64,000 bases of DNA from Pelodera strongyloides (taxonomy: Eukaryota; Nematoda; Chromadorea; Rhabditida; Rhabditidae), in NCBI GenBank assembly GCA_036852015.1, contig JAANDG010000443.1, forward strand, positions 1 to 64,000, read 5' to 3'. How positions within the stretch are numbered: position 1 is the stretch's first letter; each line of letters begins with the position of its first letter. The position numbers and the translations under genes are program-made. Below are positions 1 through 11,303 of the stretch, piece after piece. Under the pieces are notes generated by a model that was not told the DNA's origin, made no database searches, and saw nothing but the letters and a program-made list of their open reading frames with translations.

Positions 1-320
1 TTTTTCCACCAACGTTTTGTCACATCACGTCGCAAACAGCTTCATTTAATTGCTTATTCTAGCTTTATTTAATTGATAATGCTTAGTGTTCTTGTTCGTG
101 TGTTCTTTGTGGTTTGGTCCATTCTAAGTATGATGCGTTGTGAAGCGTGGTATCTTACAATTAGGGTTACCTTCGAAATAATTTAATGTTATCTTTAGAG
201 TTACCTTTAGAGTGATTTAGGGTTACCTTTGAATTAGAATTGCATATCATAAATAAACATGAATATAACAAGTTAACTTGCGCAAGGCGCGACAAAGCTA
301 CCCTGCCAAGATCCACCTAC

Positions 321-1016
321 CGCTTCGGAGTCAATTATGGAATAGTATGTATCGAAAACAACAGCACATGTACGTTTTATTGCAATCACAACTCCGCCCA
401 TTCCGGCATTATAAACGCTTGCATACATAAGAAAGTGCCAGACTGAAGCCACCATAGGGCTAACGAAGCCATAGAATGGTAGGATACCCAGAAACGCGAC
501 GCGCAGTGCCATCGTGAAGAGCAAATTACTCCAAAGTCCCTGAAAGTATGCGAATAAGCGAAATAACGGCCGGTTTTTGAAGCTACACCGGCTTTCTTAT
601 GTAGCATGTGCAAATGTGCATGTATTAGAATAAAAGCCAACCCCCAAAGCAACCACAGTTTGCATAAAAGCAAAAGAATGCAGCTGTCCATCCACGACTC
701 GTTCAAAACCCAGCCGTTATTTCGCTTTAATGATATGCAGAGTGACACTGAGAACCGAAGAGTGGCGCGCCACACCTTTACGGGGCACAATCTGCGCGCC
801 GCAAAGAAATGGGACACAAAATGCGCGCCGAATGGAAATGGGGCGCACGTATGATAAGCACCCACATTGAGCATGCACATGTAGAACAATCTGTCGGCAA
901 TGCGTTTGAAGCCGAATTTGAAGTGATTTTCTGAACACAAACATAACATAATATAAAGGAATAGAAAGCGTTATTGTTGTCGCACACGATAGAAAGTCAT
1001 AGACACCGGGGCCCAT
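321..1016 (-). pseudogene. Chemoreceptor gene, 5' part, left arm copy
   Basis: Minus-strand copy of the first exons of the serpentine receptor described at 7,633-10,020. The TM1 exon starts at 1,016 (MGPGVYDFLS...). The TM2-TM3 exon runs 539 to 321 and contains the TM3-end motif KRTCAVVFDTYYS. The later exons would lie beyond the left edge. A palindromic element fills the intron. Whether the copy works cannot be judged from this fragment. Confidence 0.6.
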
Positions 1017-2412
1017 GAATAATTTTCTTATGGTATTTTTTATATTCTCCCCCCTATGAAATAGGATGCTTAGCAAAACAATAATGGCAGCTGAAAGAGT
1101 ATTTCTGTTTTTCAGCATAACGAGTATGTTAGTCATTTGCACTTATTTAGATTGTTATTGACAGATACTCGTGCAAACCTAAATATTCAGGCTTTACTAT
1201 ATTTGAAGTTTTAAAATGCTAAAAAATCGGATGCGCAGAGGAAGTATGGGTGTACCGCAAAAATTTGCGCATAGTGTATTTGTAATAAACGACACAAACC
1301 TTAGTCAACATAAGTTTTCCGCAAATGAAGCTTATTTTATAATCACCAATTAGCTGGACGGAAGGACACCAAATTGGACGTTTACAAATCGGATGATTAC
1401 ATGGTTTCTTTGCTTCCGAGTTTCTGAAGCTAATGACAACTACTGTCTCTTTTACTTCCGGAGTCTGGAAAAAAAAATCTGAAATCTTAGTTTCTGATAC
1501 AATACGACATAGCTAGTTTTTCGCCGGACATGCAGTCCCGGATGCAATTCCTACGGATCAGCGTTGTCCGATACAGAATGTTAAACATTATAGCATTGTG
1601 CCCATTGCGGCGCCCGCAGGTGTGCCACTCGCCTTAGCCCCATACACACACAAAATTTGCCCGCGCCGTCAGCGCTGACATCTAATCGAGTCTGCCTGCG
1701 CTGATGCGCTTCGCTGACGAAGTCGATGACTTCAGCCAAGAACCGATTCTGTAAATACCAGTGCATTTCACAGTTAACTGCTTCAGTAATAAGTCTAATA
1801 ATTCTTGACTAACAATAATCGCAAACGTTAACGCAATACTCTAGTTAAGCGAAATGTAGCCCTTTGGAAATTTGCATATGATAACAATGTATGTATCCTA
1901 TGCTAATTTGTCGACGTCACGCAATCGTACAAAATTACATAGGATACATAGGATTTGCGCATCATATGCAAATTTTCCAAGAGCTATCATTCGCTTTAAA
2001 TGCAATTTTCACAGAAGTCCATTGTCGTTACGAACACCAAACTCATAGTTCTAAATAAAAAAAAAAAACTCTTCGTAATTTGCTACCACCAGGGGCGCAG
2101 TTTAGCTTCCCAAGTCTGTAATCACGTGACGGAGGAAAACAGTCAATTTCCCGGTACTTCATACCCAATTAAGTTTAGATCAGTTTAGAACCTAATATTT
2201 AAAACCAAAGTGGACTATACGTGGTGAAAGTAAAATAAATTCTTCATACAACGGCCAAACACATACAGGTTACAAAGCCCAGGAGTCGTACAAACATAGG
2301 ATCAACAACAATCTAGTTAAGTAAGCTATTCAATCGTGAAAGTCGAATCAGAAAAAAAAAACATGAAACAAACAAACAAAAACTGCGAAATAAGAAAGTA
2401 TTTACGGGTGGA

Positions 2413-2565
2413 TTATCAGCTTATTTCCATTGCCGAAAGCACACTCTTTGCCTGCTTGTAAAAAATAAATTGAAAATATGGTAGTAATTGCAATATCGAC
2501 CGTTGCAGGCACTCCACGAACGTGAATTCTCTCACTGTGCTACTGGTTGTCTCCTGGTGAAGTAT
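2413..2565 (-). pseudogene. Chemoreceptor last exon, left arm, frameshifted
   Basis: Reverse-complement counterpart of the TM7 exon at 6,025-6,177. It keeps the CAG acceptor (reading minus) and the ILHQETTSSTVREF start, then has lost one base compared with the right arm (ttcacgttcg instead of ttcaccgttcg). The loss breaks the frame before the conserved TM7 block. It is therefore a broken last exon. Confidence 0.65.
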
Positions 2566-2586
2566 CTGAATGGTTACGTTTCAGGA

Positions 2587-5500
2587 TTAAAGCGGGATTA
2601 TCCGGGTTTTAAACGTATTTGTGGAACTGCATCCCTGTTTAGACTATCGCTCTACTTTCGTGAAACGCATGCTGTAGAGATGTGGATTATGCCGTACGAG
2701 TTAGAATGGGCTGGATGTTGGATAGAATGGGTTTGCAGCCCGGATTAGCATGCTAACTTGGATACTTATATGAGTGACACATAATACGTTTATCCCAAGA
2801 TCGACATGTAGCCGGAGCGGACGTGGACGGTGGTTCTGGTGGACCTGGCGTGGAGCGAGCAAGGACGCGTGGCTGGCCGGACCCTCTAAGAAGAAAGAAG
2901 AAGAAGAGTGCGTGTCCAGGAACCTCAGGCCTCTGGAAGCCGAGTCGGAGAAGAGAAGCGATGAAGCCCTCCGCGTGTATGAAGAGATTTCGACCCACTT
3001 GTTTCTGTTCTTATAAAATGGCCTCGAGTGCCAATCCTTCACAGATATATCCCAGAAGCACGTAACCAGTCGACGGCAGCACTTTAATCAGCATTATACA
3101 AGAAAGACCAGAGCAATTTGCGAGGCCCATCTTTTTAAGAAATAAAAAGTGGGTCGAAATCTCTTCATACACGCCGGAGGGGCTTCATTGTTCTCTTCTT
3201 CGAATCGGCCTTCCAGTAGGCCCGAGGTTCCTTGGACACAGCACTCTTCTTCCTTCTTTCTTGTTTAGGGGTCCGGCCAGCCACGCGTCCTTGCTCGCTC
3301 CACGCCAGGTCCACCAGAACCACACGTCCACGCCGCATCCGGCTACATGTCGATCTTGGATAAACGTATTATGTGTCACTCATATATGTATCCAAGTTAG
3401 CATGCTAATTCGGGCTGCAAACCCATTCTATCCAAAATCCAGCCCTTTCTAATTCGTACTGCATAATCCACATCTCCTACAGACATGCGTTTCACGAAAG
3501 TTGAGCGCTAGTCTCAACACTCCGGAAAGAGACGGTTTCTTCATATACATTCTTCATTTTTCGAGTCTGCCACTAACTCGCGGGGATGTCACAGTGTGCC
3601 ACACACTTCCCCGGACAAAGAGAGAATATGAATAATATGAATAGTAGGATTAATGTAGCTATCAGAATATAGAACAGAAATAGATTAACTTTCCTGAATG
3701 TGTGTGATTTCCTGAGAATGAAGGGAGTAGGTCTTCGATGGCTGTCCGCTATGCCACTTCGCCGGCACAGTCCATCTTCGGTTCCAAGCCCAAGCGGTCG
3801 CCACTTGTAAAGGAGTGCCAATCCTTCACAGAGATGATCCCAGAAGCAACGAGCAGCCACGTCGACGAGCAGTAACATAAATGAATCAGCATTAGTACAA
3901 GAAAGACACAGTAGCAATTGGCCGAGGCCCATCTTTATTAAGAACAGAAACAAGTGGGTCGAAATCCTCTTCATACACGCCGGAGGGGCTTCATCGCTTC
4001 TCTTCTCCGACTCGGCCTTCCAGTAGGCCTGAGGTTCCTTGGACACAGCACTCTTCTTCCTTCTTTCTTCTTTAGAGGGTCCGGCCAGCCACGCGTCCTT
4101 GCTCGCTCCACGCCAGGTCCACCAGAACCACACGTCCACGTCCGCATCCGGCTACATGTCGATCTTGGGATAAACGTATTATGTGTCACTCATATAAGTA
4201 TCCAAGTTAGCATGCTAATTCGGGCTGCAAACCCATTCTATCCAAAATCCAGCCCTTTCTAATTCGTACTGCATAATCCAGCATCTCCTACAGACATGCG
4301 TTTCACGAAAGTTGAGCGCTAGTCTCAACACTCCGGAAAGAGACGGTTTCTTCATATACATTCTTCATTTTTCGAGTCTGCCACTAACTCGCGGGGATGT
4401 CACAGTGTGCCACACACTTCCCCGGACAAAGAGAGAATATGAATAATATGAATAGTAGGATTAATGTAGCTATCAGAATATAGAACAGAAATAGATTAAC
4501 TTTCCTGAATGTGTGTGATTTCCTGAGAATGAAGGGAGTAGGTCTTCGATGGCTGTCCGCTATGCCACTTCGCCGGCACAGTCCATCTTCGGTTCCAAGC
4601 CCAAGCGGTCGCCACTTGTAAAGGAGTGCCAATCCTTCACAGAGATGATCCCAGAAGCAACGAGCAGCCACGTCGACGAGCAGTAACATAAATGAATCAG
4701 CATTAGTACAAGAAAGACACAGTAGCAATTGGCCGAGGCCCATCTTTATTAAGAACAGAAACAAGTGGGTCGAAATCCTCTTCATACACGCCGGAGGGGC
4801 TTCATCGCTTCTCTTCTCCGACTCGGCCTTCCAGTAGGCCTGAGGTTCCTTGGACACAGCACTCTTCTTCCTTCTTTCTTCTTTAGAGGGTCCGGCCAGC
4901 CACGCGTCCTTGCTCGCTCCACGCCAGGTCCACCAGAACCACACGTCCACGTCCGCATCCGGCTACATGTCGATCTTGGGATAAACGTATTATGTGTCAC
5001 TCATATAAGTATCCAAGTTAGCATGCTAATTCGGGCTGCAAACCCATTCTATCCAAAATCCAGCCCTTTCTAATTCGTACTGCATAATCCACATCTCCTA
5101 CAGACATGCGTTTCACGAAAGTTGAGCGCTAGTCTCAACACTCCGGAAAGAGACGGTTTCTTCATATACATTCTTCATTTTTCGAGTCTGCCACTAACTC
5201 GCGGGGATGTCACAGTGTGCCACACACTTCCCCGGACAAAGAGAGAATATGAATAATATGAATAGTAGGATTAATGTAGCTATCAGAATATAGAACAGAA
5301 ATAGATTAACTTTCCTGAATGTGTGTGATTTCCTGAGAATGAAGGGAGTAGGTCTTCGATGGCTGTCCGCTATGCCACTTCGCCGGCACAGTCCATCTTC
5401 GGTTCCAAGCCCAAGCGGTCGCCACTTGTAAAGGAGTGCCAATCCTTCACAGAGATGATCCCAGAAGCAACGAGCAGCCACGTCGACGAGCAGTAACATA

Positions 5501-6003
5501 AATGAATCAGCATTAGTACAAGAAAGACACAGTAGCAATTGGCCGAGGCCCATCTTTATTAAGAACAGAAACAAGTGGGTCGAAATCCTCTTCATACACG
5601 CCGGAGGGGCTTCATCGCTTCTCTTCTCCGACTCGGCCTTCCAGTAGGCCTGAGGTTCCTTGGACACAGCACTCTTCTTCCTTCTTTCTTCTTTAGAGGG
5701 TCCGGCCAGCCACGCGTCCTTGCTCGCTCCACGCCAGGTCCACCAGAACCACACGTCCACGTCCGCATCCGGCTACATGTCGATCTTGGGATAAACATAT
5801 TATGTGTCACTCATATAAGTATCCAAGTTAGCATGCTAATTCGGGCTGCAAACCCATTCTATCCAAAATCCAGCCCTTTCTAATTCGTACTGCATAATCC
5901 ACATCTCCTACAGACATGCGTTTCACGAAAGTTGAGCGCTAGTCTCAACAGGGATGCAGTTCCACAACATACGTTTTAAAACCCGGATATTATACCGCTT
6001 TAA
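2587..6003. mobile_element. TTAA-bounded element holding 811-bp tandem repeats
   Basis: The left end is TTAAAGCGGGATTATCCGGG at 2,587 and the right end is its near reverse complement at 5,984-6,003, giving TTAA on both sides. The flanks mirror each other because the element sits at the centre of the palindrome. Inside, the first about 430 bases run opposite to the following tandem array. The ends resemble the other TTAAAGCG elements in the window, so I infer one transposon superfamily. No transposase reading frame is visible. Confidence 0.65.
3160..5950. repeat. Tandem array, period about 811 bp
   Basis: Four consecutive monomers begin near 3,160, 3,961, 4,772 and 5,582 (the last truncated). 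Monomers 2 and 3 are almost identical (period 811 and 810), differing by two bases lost in gcatctcc. The first is more diverged. Each of the full monomers keeps a 188-residue minus-strand open frame (3,573-4,139, 4,384-4,950 and 5,194-5,760) with a strongly hydrophobic stretch near its C-terminus. I do not recognise that protein, and near identity of the monomers alone would preserve it. Confidence 0.9.
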
Positions 6004-6024
6004 TCCTGAAACGTAACCATTCAG

Positions 6025-6177
6025 ATACTTCACCAGGAGACAACCAGTAGCACAGTGAGAGAATTCACCGTTCGTGGAGCGCCTGCAACGGTCGATATTG
6101 CTAATTTACTACCCATATATTTCAATTTATTTTTTAACAAGCAGGCAAAGAGTATTGCTTTCGGCAATGGAAAATAA
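6025..6177 (+). CDS. Chemoreceptor last exon (TM7), right arm
   Basis: Opens after a CATTCAG acceptor and runs 51 codons to TAA. It reads ILHQETTSSTVREFT..., then PATVDIANLLPIYFNLFF, then KSIAFGNGK. The same block, as PASVDIANLLPIYFNLFI, ends the chemoreceptor gene at 9,835-10,020. I infer that this is the final exon of a neighbouring paralogue. Its upstream exons are not present on this side, because the TTAA-bounded satellite element ends just 21 bases upstream. It may be a remnant. A third copy sits at about 11,919-12,016, truncated at its start. Confidence 0.6.
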   Translation: MLHQETTSSTVREFTVRGAPATVDIANLLPIYFNLFFNKQAKSIAFGNGK

Positions 6178-7632
6178 GCTGATAATCCAGACCCGTAACA
6201 TACTTCTTCTATATTTCTACAGTTTTTTTGTTTGTTTGTTTTCATGTGTTTTTTTTTTCTGATTCAGACTTTCACACTATTGAATAAAGCTTTACTTTAA
6301 CCTAGATTGTTGTTGCATCCTATGTTTGCATACGTACTCCTGGGCTCTTTGTAACTTTGTATGTAGTTTGGCCTTTGTATGAAGAATTTATTTTACTTTC
6401 ACCACGTATAGTCCACTTTGGTTTTAAATATTAGGTTCTAAACTGATCTAAACTTAATTGGGTATGAAGTACCGGGAAATTGACTGTTTTCCTCCGTCAC
6501 GTGATTACAGACTTGGGAAGCTAAACTGCGCCCCTGGTGGTAGCAAATTACGAAGTGTTTTTTTATTTAGAACTATGAAGTTTGGTGTTCGTAACGACAA
6601 ATGGACTTCTGTGAAAATTGCATTTAAAGCGAAATGATAGCTCCTTTGGAAAATTTGCATATGATGAGCAAATCCTATGTATCCTATGCTAATTTTGTAC
6701 GATTGCCGTGGACGATCGTACAAATTTAGCATAGGATACATATACGATTTGCTTATCATATGCAAATTTTCCAAAGGGGCTAGCATTTCGCTTAAACTAT
6801 GAGTATTGCGTTAACGTTTGCGATTATTGTTAGTCAAGAATTATTAGACTTATTACTGAAGCAGTTAACTGTGAAATGCACTGGTATTTACAGAATCGGT
6901 TCTTGGCTGAAGTCATCGACTTCGTCAGCGAAGCGCATCAGCGCAGGCAGACTCGATTAGATGTCAGCGCTGACGGCGCGGGCAAATTTTGTGTGTGTAT
7001 GTGGGCTAGAGGCGGAGTGGCACACCTGCGGGCGCCGCAATGGGCACAATGCTATAATGTTTAACATTCTGTATCGGACAACGCTGATCCGTAGGAATTG
7101 CATCCGGGACTGCATGTCCGGCGAAAAACTAGCTATGTCGTATTGTAATCAGAAACTAAGATTTCAGATTTTTTTTCCAGACTCCGGAAGTAAAAGAGAC
7201 AGTAGTTGTCATTAGCTTCAGAAACTCGGAAGCAAAGAAACCATGTAATCATCCGATTTGTAAACGTCCAATTTGGTGTCCTTCCGTCCAGCTAATTGGT
7301 GATTATAAAATAAGCTTCATTTGCGGAAAACTTATGTTGACTAAGGTTTGTGTCGTTTATTACAAATACACTATGCGCAAATTTTTGCGGTACACCCATA
7401 CTTCCTCTGCGCATCCGATTTTTTAGCATTTTAAAACTTCAAATATAGTAAAGCCTGAATATTTAGGTTTGTACGAGTATCTGTCAATAACAATCTAAAT
7501 AAGTGCAAATGACTAACATACTCGTTATGCTGAAAAACAGAAATACTCTTTTCAGCTGCCATTTATTGTTTTGCTAAGCATCCTATTTCATAGGGGGGAG
7601 ATATTATAAAAAATACCATAAGAAAATTATTC

Positions 7633-10020
7633 ATGGGCCCCGGTGTCTATGACTTTCTATCGTGTGCGACAACAATAACGCTTTCTATTCCTTTATATTA
7701 TGTTATGTTTGTGTTCACGAAATATCACTTCAAATTCGGCTTCAAACGCATTGCCGACAGATTGTTCTACATGTGCATGCTCAATGTGGGTGCTTATCAT
7801 ACGTGCGCCCCATTTCCATTCGGCGCGCATTTTGTGTCCCATTTCTTTGCGGCGCGCAGATTGTGCCCCGTAAAGGTGTGGCGCGCCACTCTTCGGTTCT
7901 CAGTGTCACTCTGCATATCATTAAAGCGAAATAACGGCTGGGTTTTGAACGAGTCGTGGATGGACAGCTGCATTCTTTTGCTTTTATGCAAACTGTGGTT
8001 GCTTTGGGGGTTGGCTTTTATTCTAATACATGCACATTTGCACATGCTACATAAGAAAGCCGGTGTAGCGCTTCAAAAACCGGCCGTTATTTCGCTTATT
8101 CGCATACTTTCAGGGACTTTGGAGTAATTTGCTCTTCACGATGGCACTGCGCGTCGCGTTTCTGGGTATCCTACCATTCTATGGCTTCGTTAGCCCTATG
8201 GTGGCTTCAGTCTGGCACTTTCTTATGTATGCAAGCGTTTATAATGCCGGAATGGGCGGAGTTGTGATTGCAATAAAACGTACATGTGCTGTTGTTTTCG
8301 ATACATACTATTCCATAATTGACTCCGAAGCGGTAGGTGGATCTTGGCAGGGTAGCTTTGTCGCGCCTTGCGCAAGTTAACTTGTTATATTCATGTTTAT
8401 TTATGATATGCAATTCTAATTCAAAGGTAACCCTAAATCACTCTAAAGGTAACTCTAAAGATAACATTAAATTATTTCGAAGGTAACCCTAATTGTAAGA
8501 TACCACGCTTCACAACGCATCATACTTAGAATGGACCAAACCACAAAGAACACACGAACAAGAACACTAAGCATTATCAATTAAATAAAGCTAGAATAAG
8601 CAATTAAATGAAGCTGTTTGCGACGTGATGTGACAAAACGTTGGTGGAAAAAAAACGTCTCGTCCGCGGTATAATGATGCCCTCTTTGGATAAGAGAAAA
8701 CAAGAAATTATAGATTGATTGCAAATTTCACCAATGTCTCATGATTGGTGTCTGTGTCTATGGCTTATCGACCCTCGTTTGTCTACTCTCGTTTTTTTTT
8801 CTTTACAAGCAGATCACAACTAATTCCAGCTTTGGAAACGTTACTTCTATATTGTCGTTCTACTGATGCCGGGCTTGATGCATTTACTCTTGCTAAAAAT
8901 GATCTTCCTTGGTGCTATGTTTATCCATGTTGAGGGCACCACTTCGTTCTTATTTGGCTCGGCCTCTAAGGATGTATGTTTTGTAAAATAAATAAACAAA
9001 TACATAAATAAAGCACTAAAGATGTATGTTTTGTTAATTTTTGTTAATTAAATAAATAAATAAAGCAGGTTGCGCTATTGTTGACAAGTTGAGCTTACCT
9101 ACGTACTAGGTAACGCGATTTTGGCTAGTGAAGTTGACATGGACGGAACAAAACGATGCAAGCACTCCATTATATATCTACCAAACCCGCAGGGTGCCAG
9201 TTCATTTCTGAGCCGGGCCGGATGTACAGGCCTTTACACGTCGCAGCCAATATTCTCGGAAAGACGATTTACCTCCGCCAGCTACCAAAACAAACTTATT
9301 TCTAGGAAATCACCCCAATCATAACTTACACCTTAACAATTGTTATACCTACAACGGAACTTTTTCTCAATCTCGCAACGGTGGTATATATAATCCGACT
9401 GCGAAATCGAACTGTCAAATACTCTGGAGCTGGTGCTGAGCTAAATTTATTATATTATTCCATATTTTGCTTTCTCTGTGATGTGGTTAAAGCAACTATG
9501 AATGTAAGTCGAATTATCAAAAAAAAACTCCAAACTCAAAAATGCGTTTATGGGCGTAAAAAACTTCCTATACACATTGCTTTTGTGACACTAGTTTGAC
9601 ATGCACACTTATTTTCGGTTAAAGCACTTATTTTCGGTTTTTGAAACACATCGAGTAAACCAGCATCCTTATGCAGCTTATGCAAATGAACGTAAATTAG
9701 AATAAGAAATCGAGCTAAATTCAAGCAAATTATCATAAATACGTACAAATTCAGGTGTCACGCTGCGTTTCAAAAACCGGCCGGTATTTCGCCTTAATCG
9801 TTGTTTACATTATGTTATGTACTACACTGTTTAGGTACTTCACCACGAGAGTTCAAATCCTATGGTACAAGCATTCACCATTAGAGGAATACCTGCCTCC
9901 GTCGATATTGCTAACTTACTGCCGATATATTTTAACCTATTCATTAATGCGAAATCACGGGAAATATGTTTTGGAAAGACAAAACAAATCGGAATCCATT
10001 CTCTACCAACGCTTACTTAA
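7633..10020 (+). CDS. Serpentine (7TM) chemoreceptor, nematode Srg/Srv-like
   Basis: Predicted seven-helix receptor for chemosensory neurons. Exons: TM1 from 7,633 (MGPGVYDFLSCATTITLSIP, donor uncertain); TM2-TM3 at 8,114-8,332, ending in the KRTCAVVFDTYYSIID block that resembles the TM3 end of nematode Srg-superfamily receptors; a TM4 candidate after an ATTATAG acceptor near 8,723 (CLMIGVCVYGLSTLVCLLSF); TM5-TM6 at 9,306-9,503 (exactly 66 codons, EITPIITYTLTIVIP... to KATMN, donor GTAAGT); TM7 at 9,835-10,020 (VLHHESSNPM... to PTLT, stop TAA). The last two exons join in phase 0. Palindromic elements sit in the first and last introns. Family assignment rests on topology and motifs; the splicing around TM1 and TM4 is unsettled. 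Confidence 0.7.
8650..9120 (+). other. Intronic stretch of the chemoreceptor gene
   Basis: Apart from the TM4 candidate at about 8,723-8,870, this stretch shows only AT-rich sequence with short runs of aaataaataaa. It has no further convincing exon. Confidence 0.4.
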
Positions 10021-10792
10021 ACGTTTTTCTTTGTGATAATTTTCATAAATTTGTTTCCCTCTTGAACCTAAGCGGTGAGACGCGAAAGACTGTTCAACGC
10101 ACCGAGAATCTGGCGATACACTGGCGAAAACTGGATGGGTTGGGTGCGCGGCGAGATTTAGGCGCACTAGGTTTTTTCGCCGCGCGCAATGGACATTCGA
10201 ATAGAGTGAACTGAACGGGCAGCCTGGATCTATGCCGATTTATAAGAATCTCTCAATTTCGAAAAATATTTATGAACATTACGACCTTTATGAGTACAGT
10301 CAGTTTATCAATAAATCAATAAATCGATTACTCATCGTTCATATGCATAAAGAGTTCAATGAACAAAAATATGACGTGCAGTACAACCAAAAAAAAAGTT
10401 GTGCCGCTAGAATCATTGTAAACAGGTTGTTGTTGCTCTATAGCAATTACTGCACAACCATCACTTATTGTAAGTGATAGTCACTCGGACAAAATTTGAA
10501 ACGTACATTGAATATGGAATATCATCGAAATGCTCTTCATAAAAATTGTCCACGAACTTTTTCTAATTGTTCGCTTTTCTTGTGCGCTAGTGAAGGTACG
10601 TGTTTTTTTATTAATTTTCCTAAGTGAAATCAGTTGGTAAGGAAGCGTTTTTTTTTGCTGAAACTGAGTATCGAGTTTCCAAAATAACAGTTTCAATACC
10701 GTAAGAAATGCGTATTCGCTATAAGATTTGAGAAATTCTGAAGTTTTCTTATAAACATGTAAAAATCACTTTATATACGTGGGTCTCAGTCT
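10021..10792. other. Non-coding stretch after the chemoreceptor gene
   Basis: No supported gene. There is a GC-rich patch at about 10,130-10,190 that can fold (gcgcggcgag / cgccgcgcgc). The same stretch is repeated at 15,858-16,632 in the second unit. Confidence 0.5.
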
Positions 10793-11189
10793 TTAAAGGG
10801 ACAGGCCCATCAAAGTAAACCTATATTTACGATACGTTCATAATGACTATCAAGCATTTTTATTACAATATATACAAACTAAATTTCACATTTATTTGCC
10901 ATGGAAAACTTTTTGACGATGCGCTCACCTTAAATGTATACCGTAAAGCCGCAAATATCCTTGTCGTCTATGCAAATTTATCGTGAAATTATAATGCGAT
11001 TAAAATTTGCATTTATAGCTTTGAAATCTGCAGTTTTATGGTATACATATGCGTTGAGTGCATTGGAAAAAAGTTTTCCAGGGCGAATAATGGTGAAATT
11101 TAGTTTGTATATGTTGTAATAAAAATGCTTGATAGTCATTATGAACGTATCGTAAATATAGGTTTATTTTGATGGGCCTGTCCCTTTAA
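10793..11189. mobile_element. TTAA palindromic element, family A (unit 1)
   Basis: Bounded by TTAAAGGGACAGGCCCATCA and its reverse complement. The inner arms also match (tttacgatacgttcataatg / cattatgaacgtatcgtaaa). The duplicate in unit 2 is 16,633-17,029. It ends 25 bases before the membrane-protein ATG, so it sits where the promoter or 5' UTR would be. Confidence 0.9.
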
Positions 11190-11213
11190 GTGTATTTTGC
11201 AGAAAGAGAGCAG

Positions 11214-11303
11214 ATGCGGCTCAACTACCAAATTGTGCTTTCCTTGGCCCTGTTCTTCATCGGGGTCGAACCACACAATTTTGTCCGTTGTGACAAAGCA
11301 TAT
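11214..11303 (+). pseudogene. Orphan first exon of membrane-protein gene
   Basis: Duplicate of exon 1 of the gene at 17,054-20,325, with ATG, signal peptide MRLNYQIVLSLALFFIGVEP, and the same GTAAGT donor. The remaining exons are missing, because the duplication junction at about 11,917 jumps to chemoreceptor sequence. It is an exon with an intact promoter side but no downstream partner. Confidence 0.75.

Larger units (their letters stand above)
1..8650. repeat. Large palindrome (arms about 2.6 kb)
   Basis: The sequence from 1 to about 2,586 reappears in reverse complement from about 6,004 to 8,650. The start (tttttccaccaacgttttg) is mirrored at about 8,632-8,655. Both arms carry the same chemoreceptor exons and the same smaller elements. 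The middle is the TTAA-bounded insertion at 2,587-6,003. The arms differ by scattered substitutions and small indels, so the inversion is not a perfect assembly mirror. The left arm may continue beyond the window. Confidence 0.9.

Noticed and set aside
180..240. Telomere-like ttagggttacc repeats near the left edge
   Set aside because: Only three irregular, diverged units (gggttacc, gagttacc), also present inside the right arm and the duplication, so not a chromosome end.
2753..5883. Several overlapping plus-strand frames in the satellite (e.g. at 3,954)
   Set aside because: They are shadow frames of tandem repeat sequence with low-complexity Arg/Ser content and no splice or domain support.
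7633..8127. Single 164-codon open frame as one protein
   Set aside because: Its second half reads through a palindromic element. The real receptor exon is the TM1 part, followed by the exon at 8,114.
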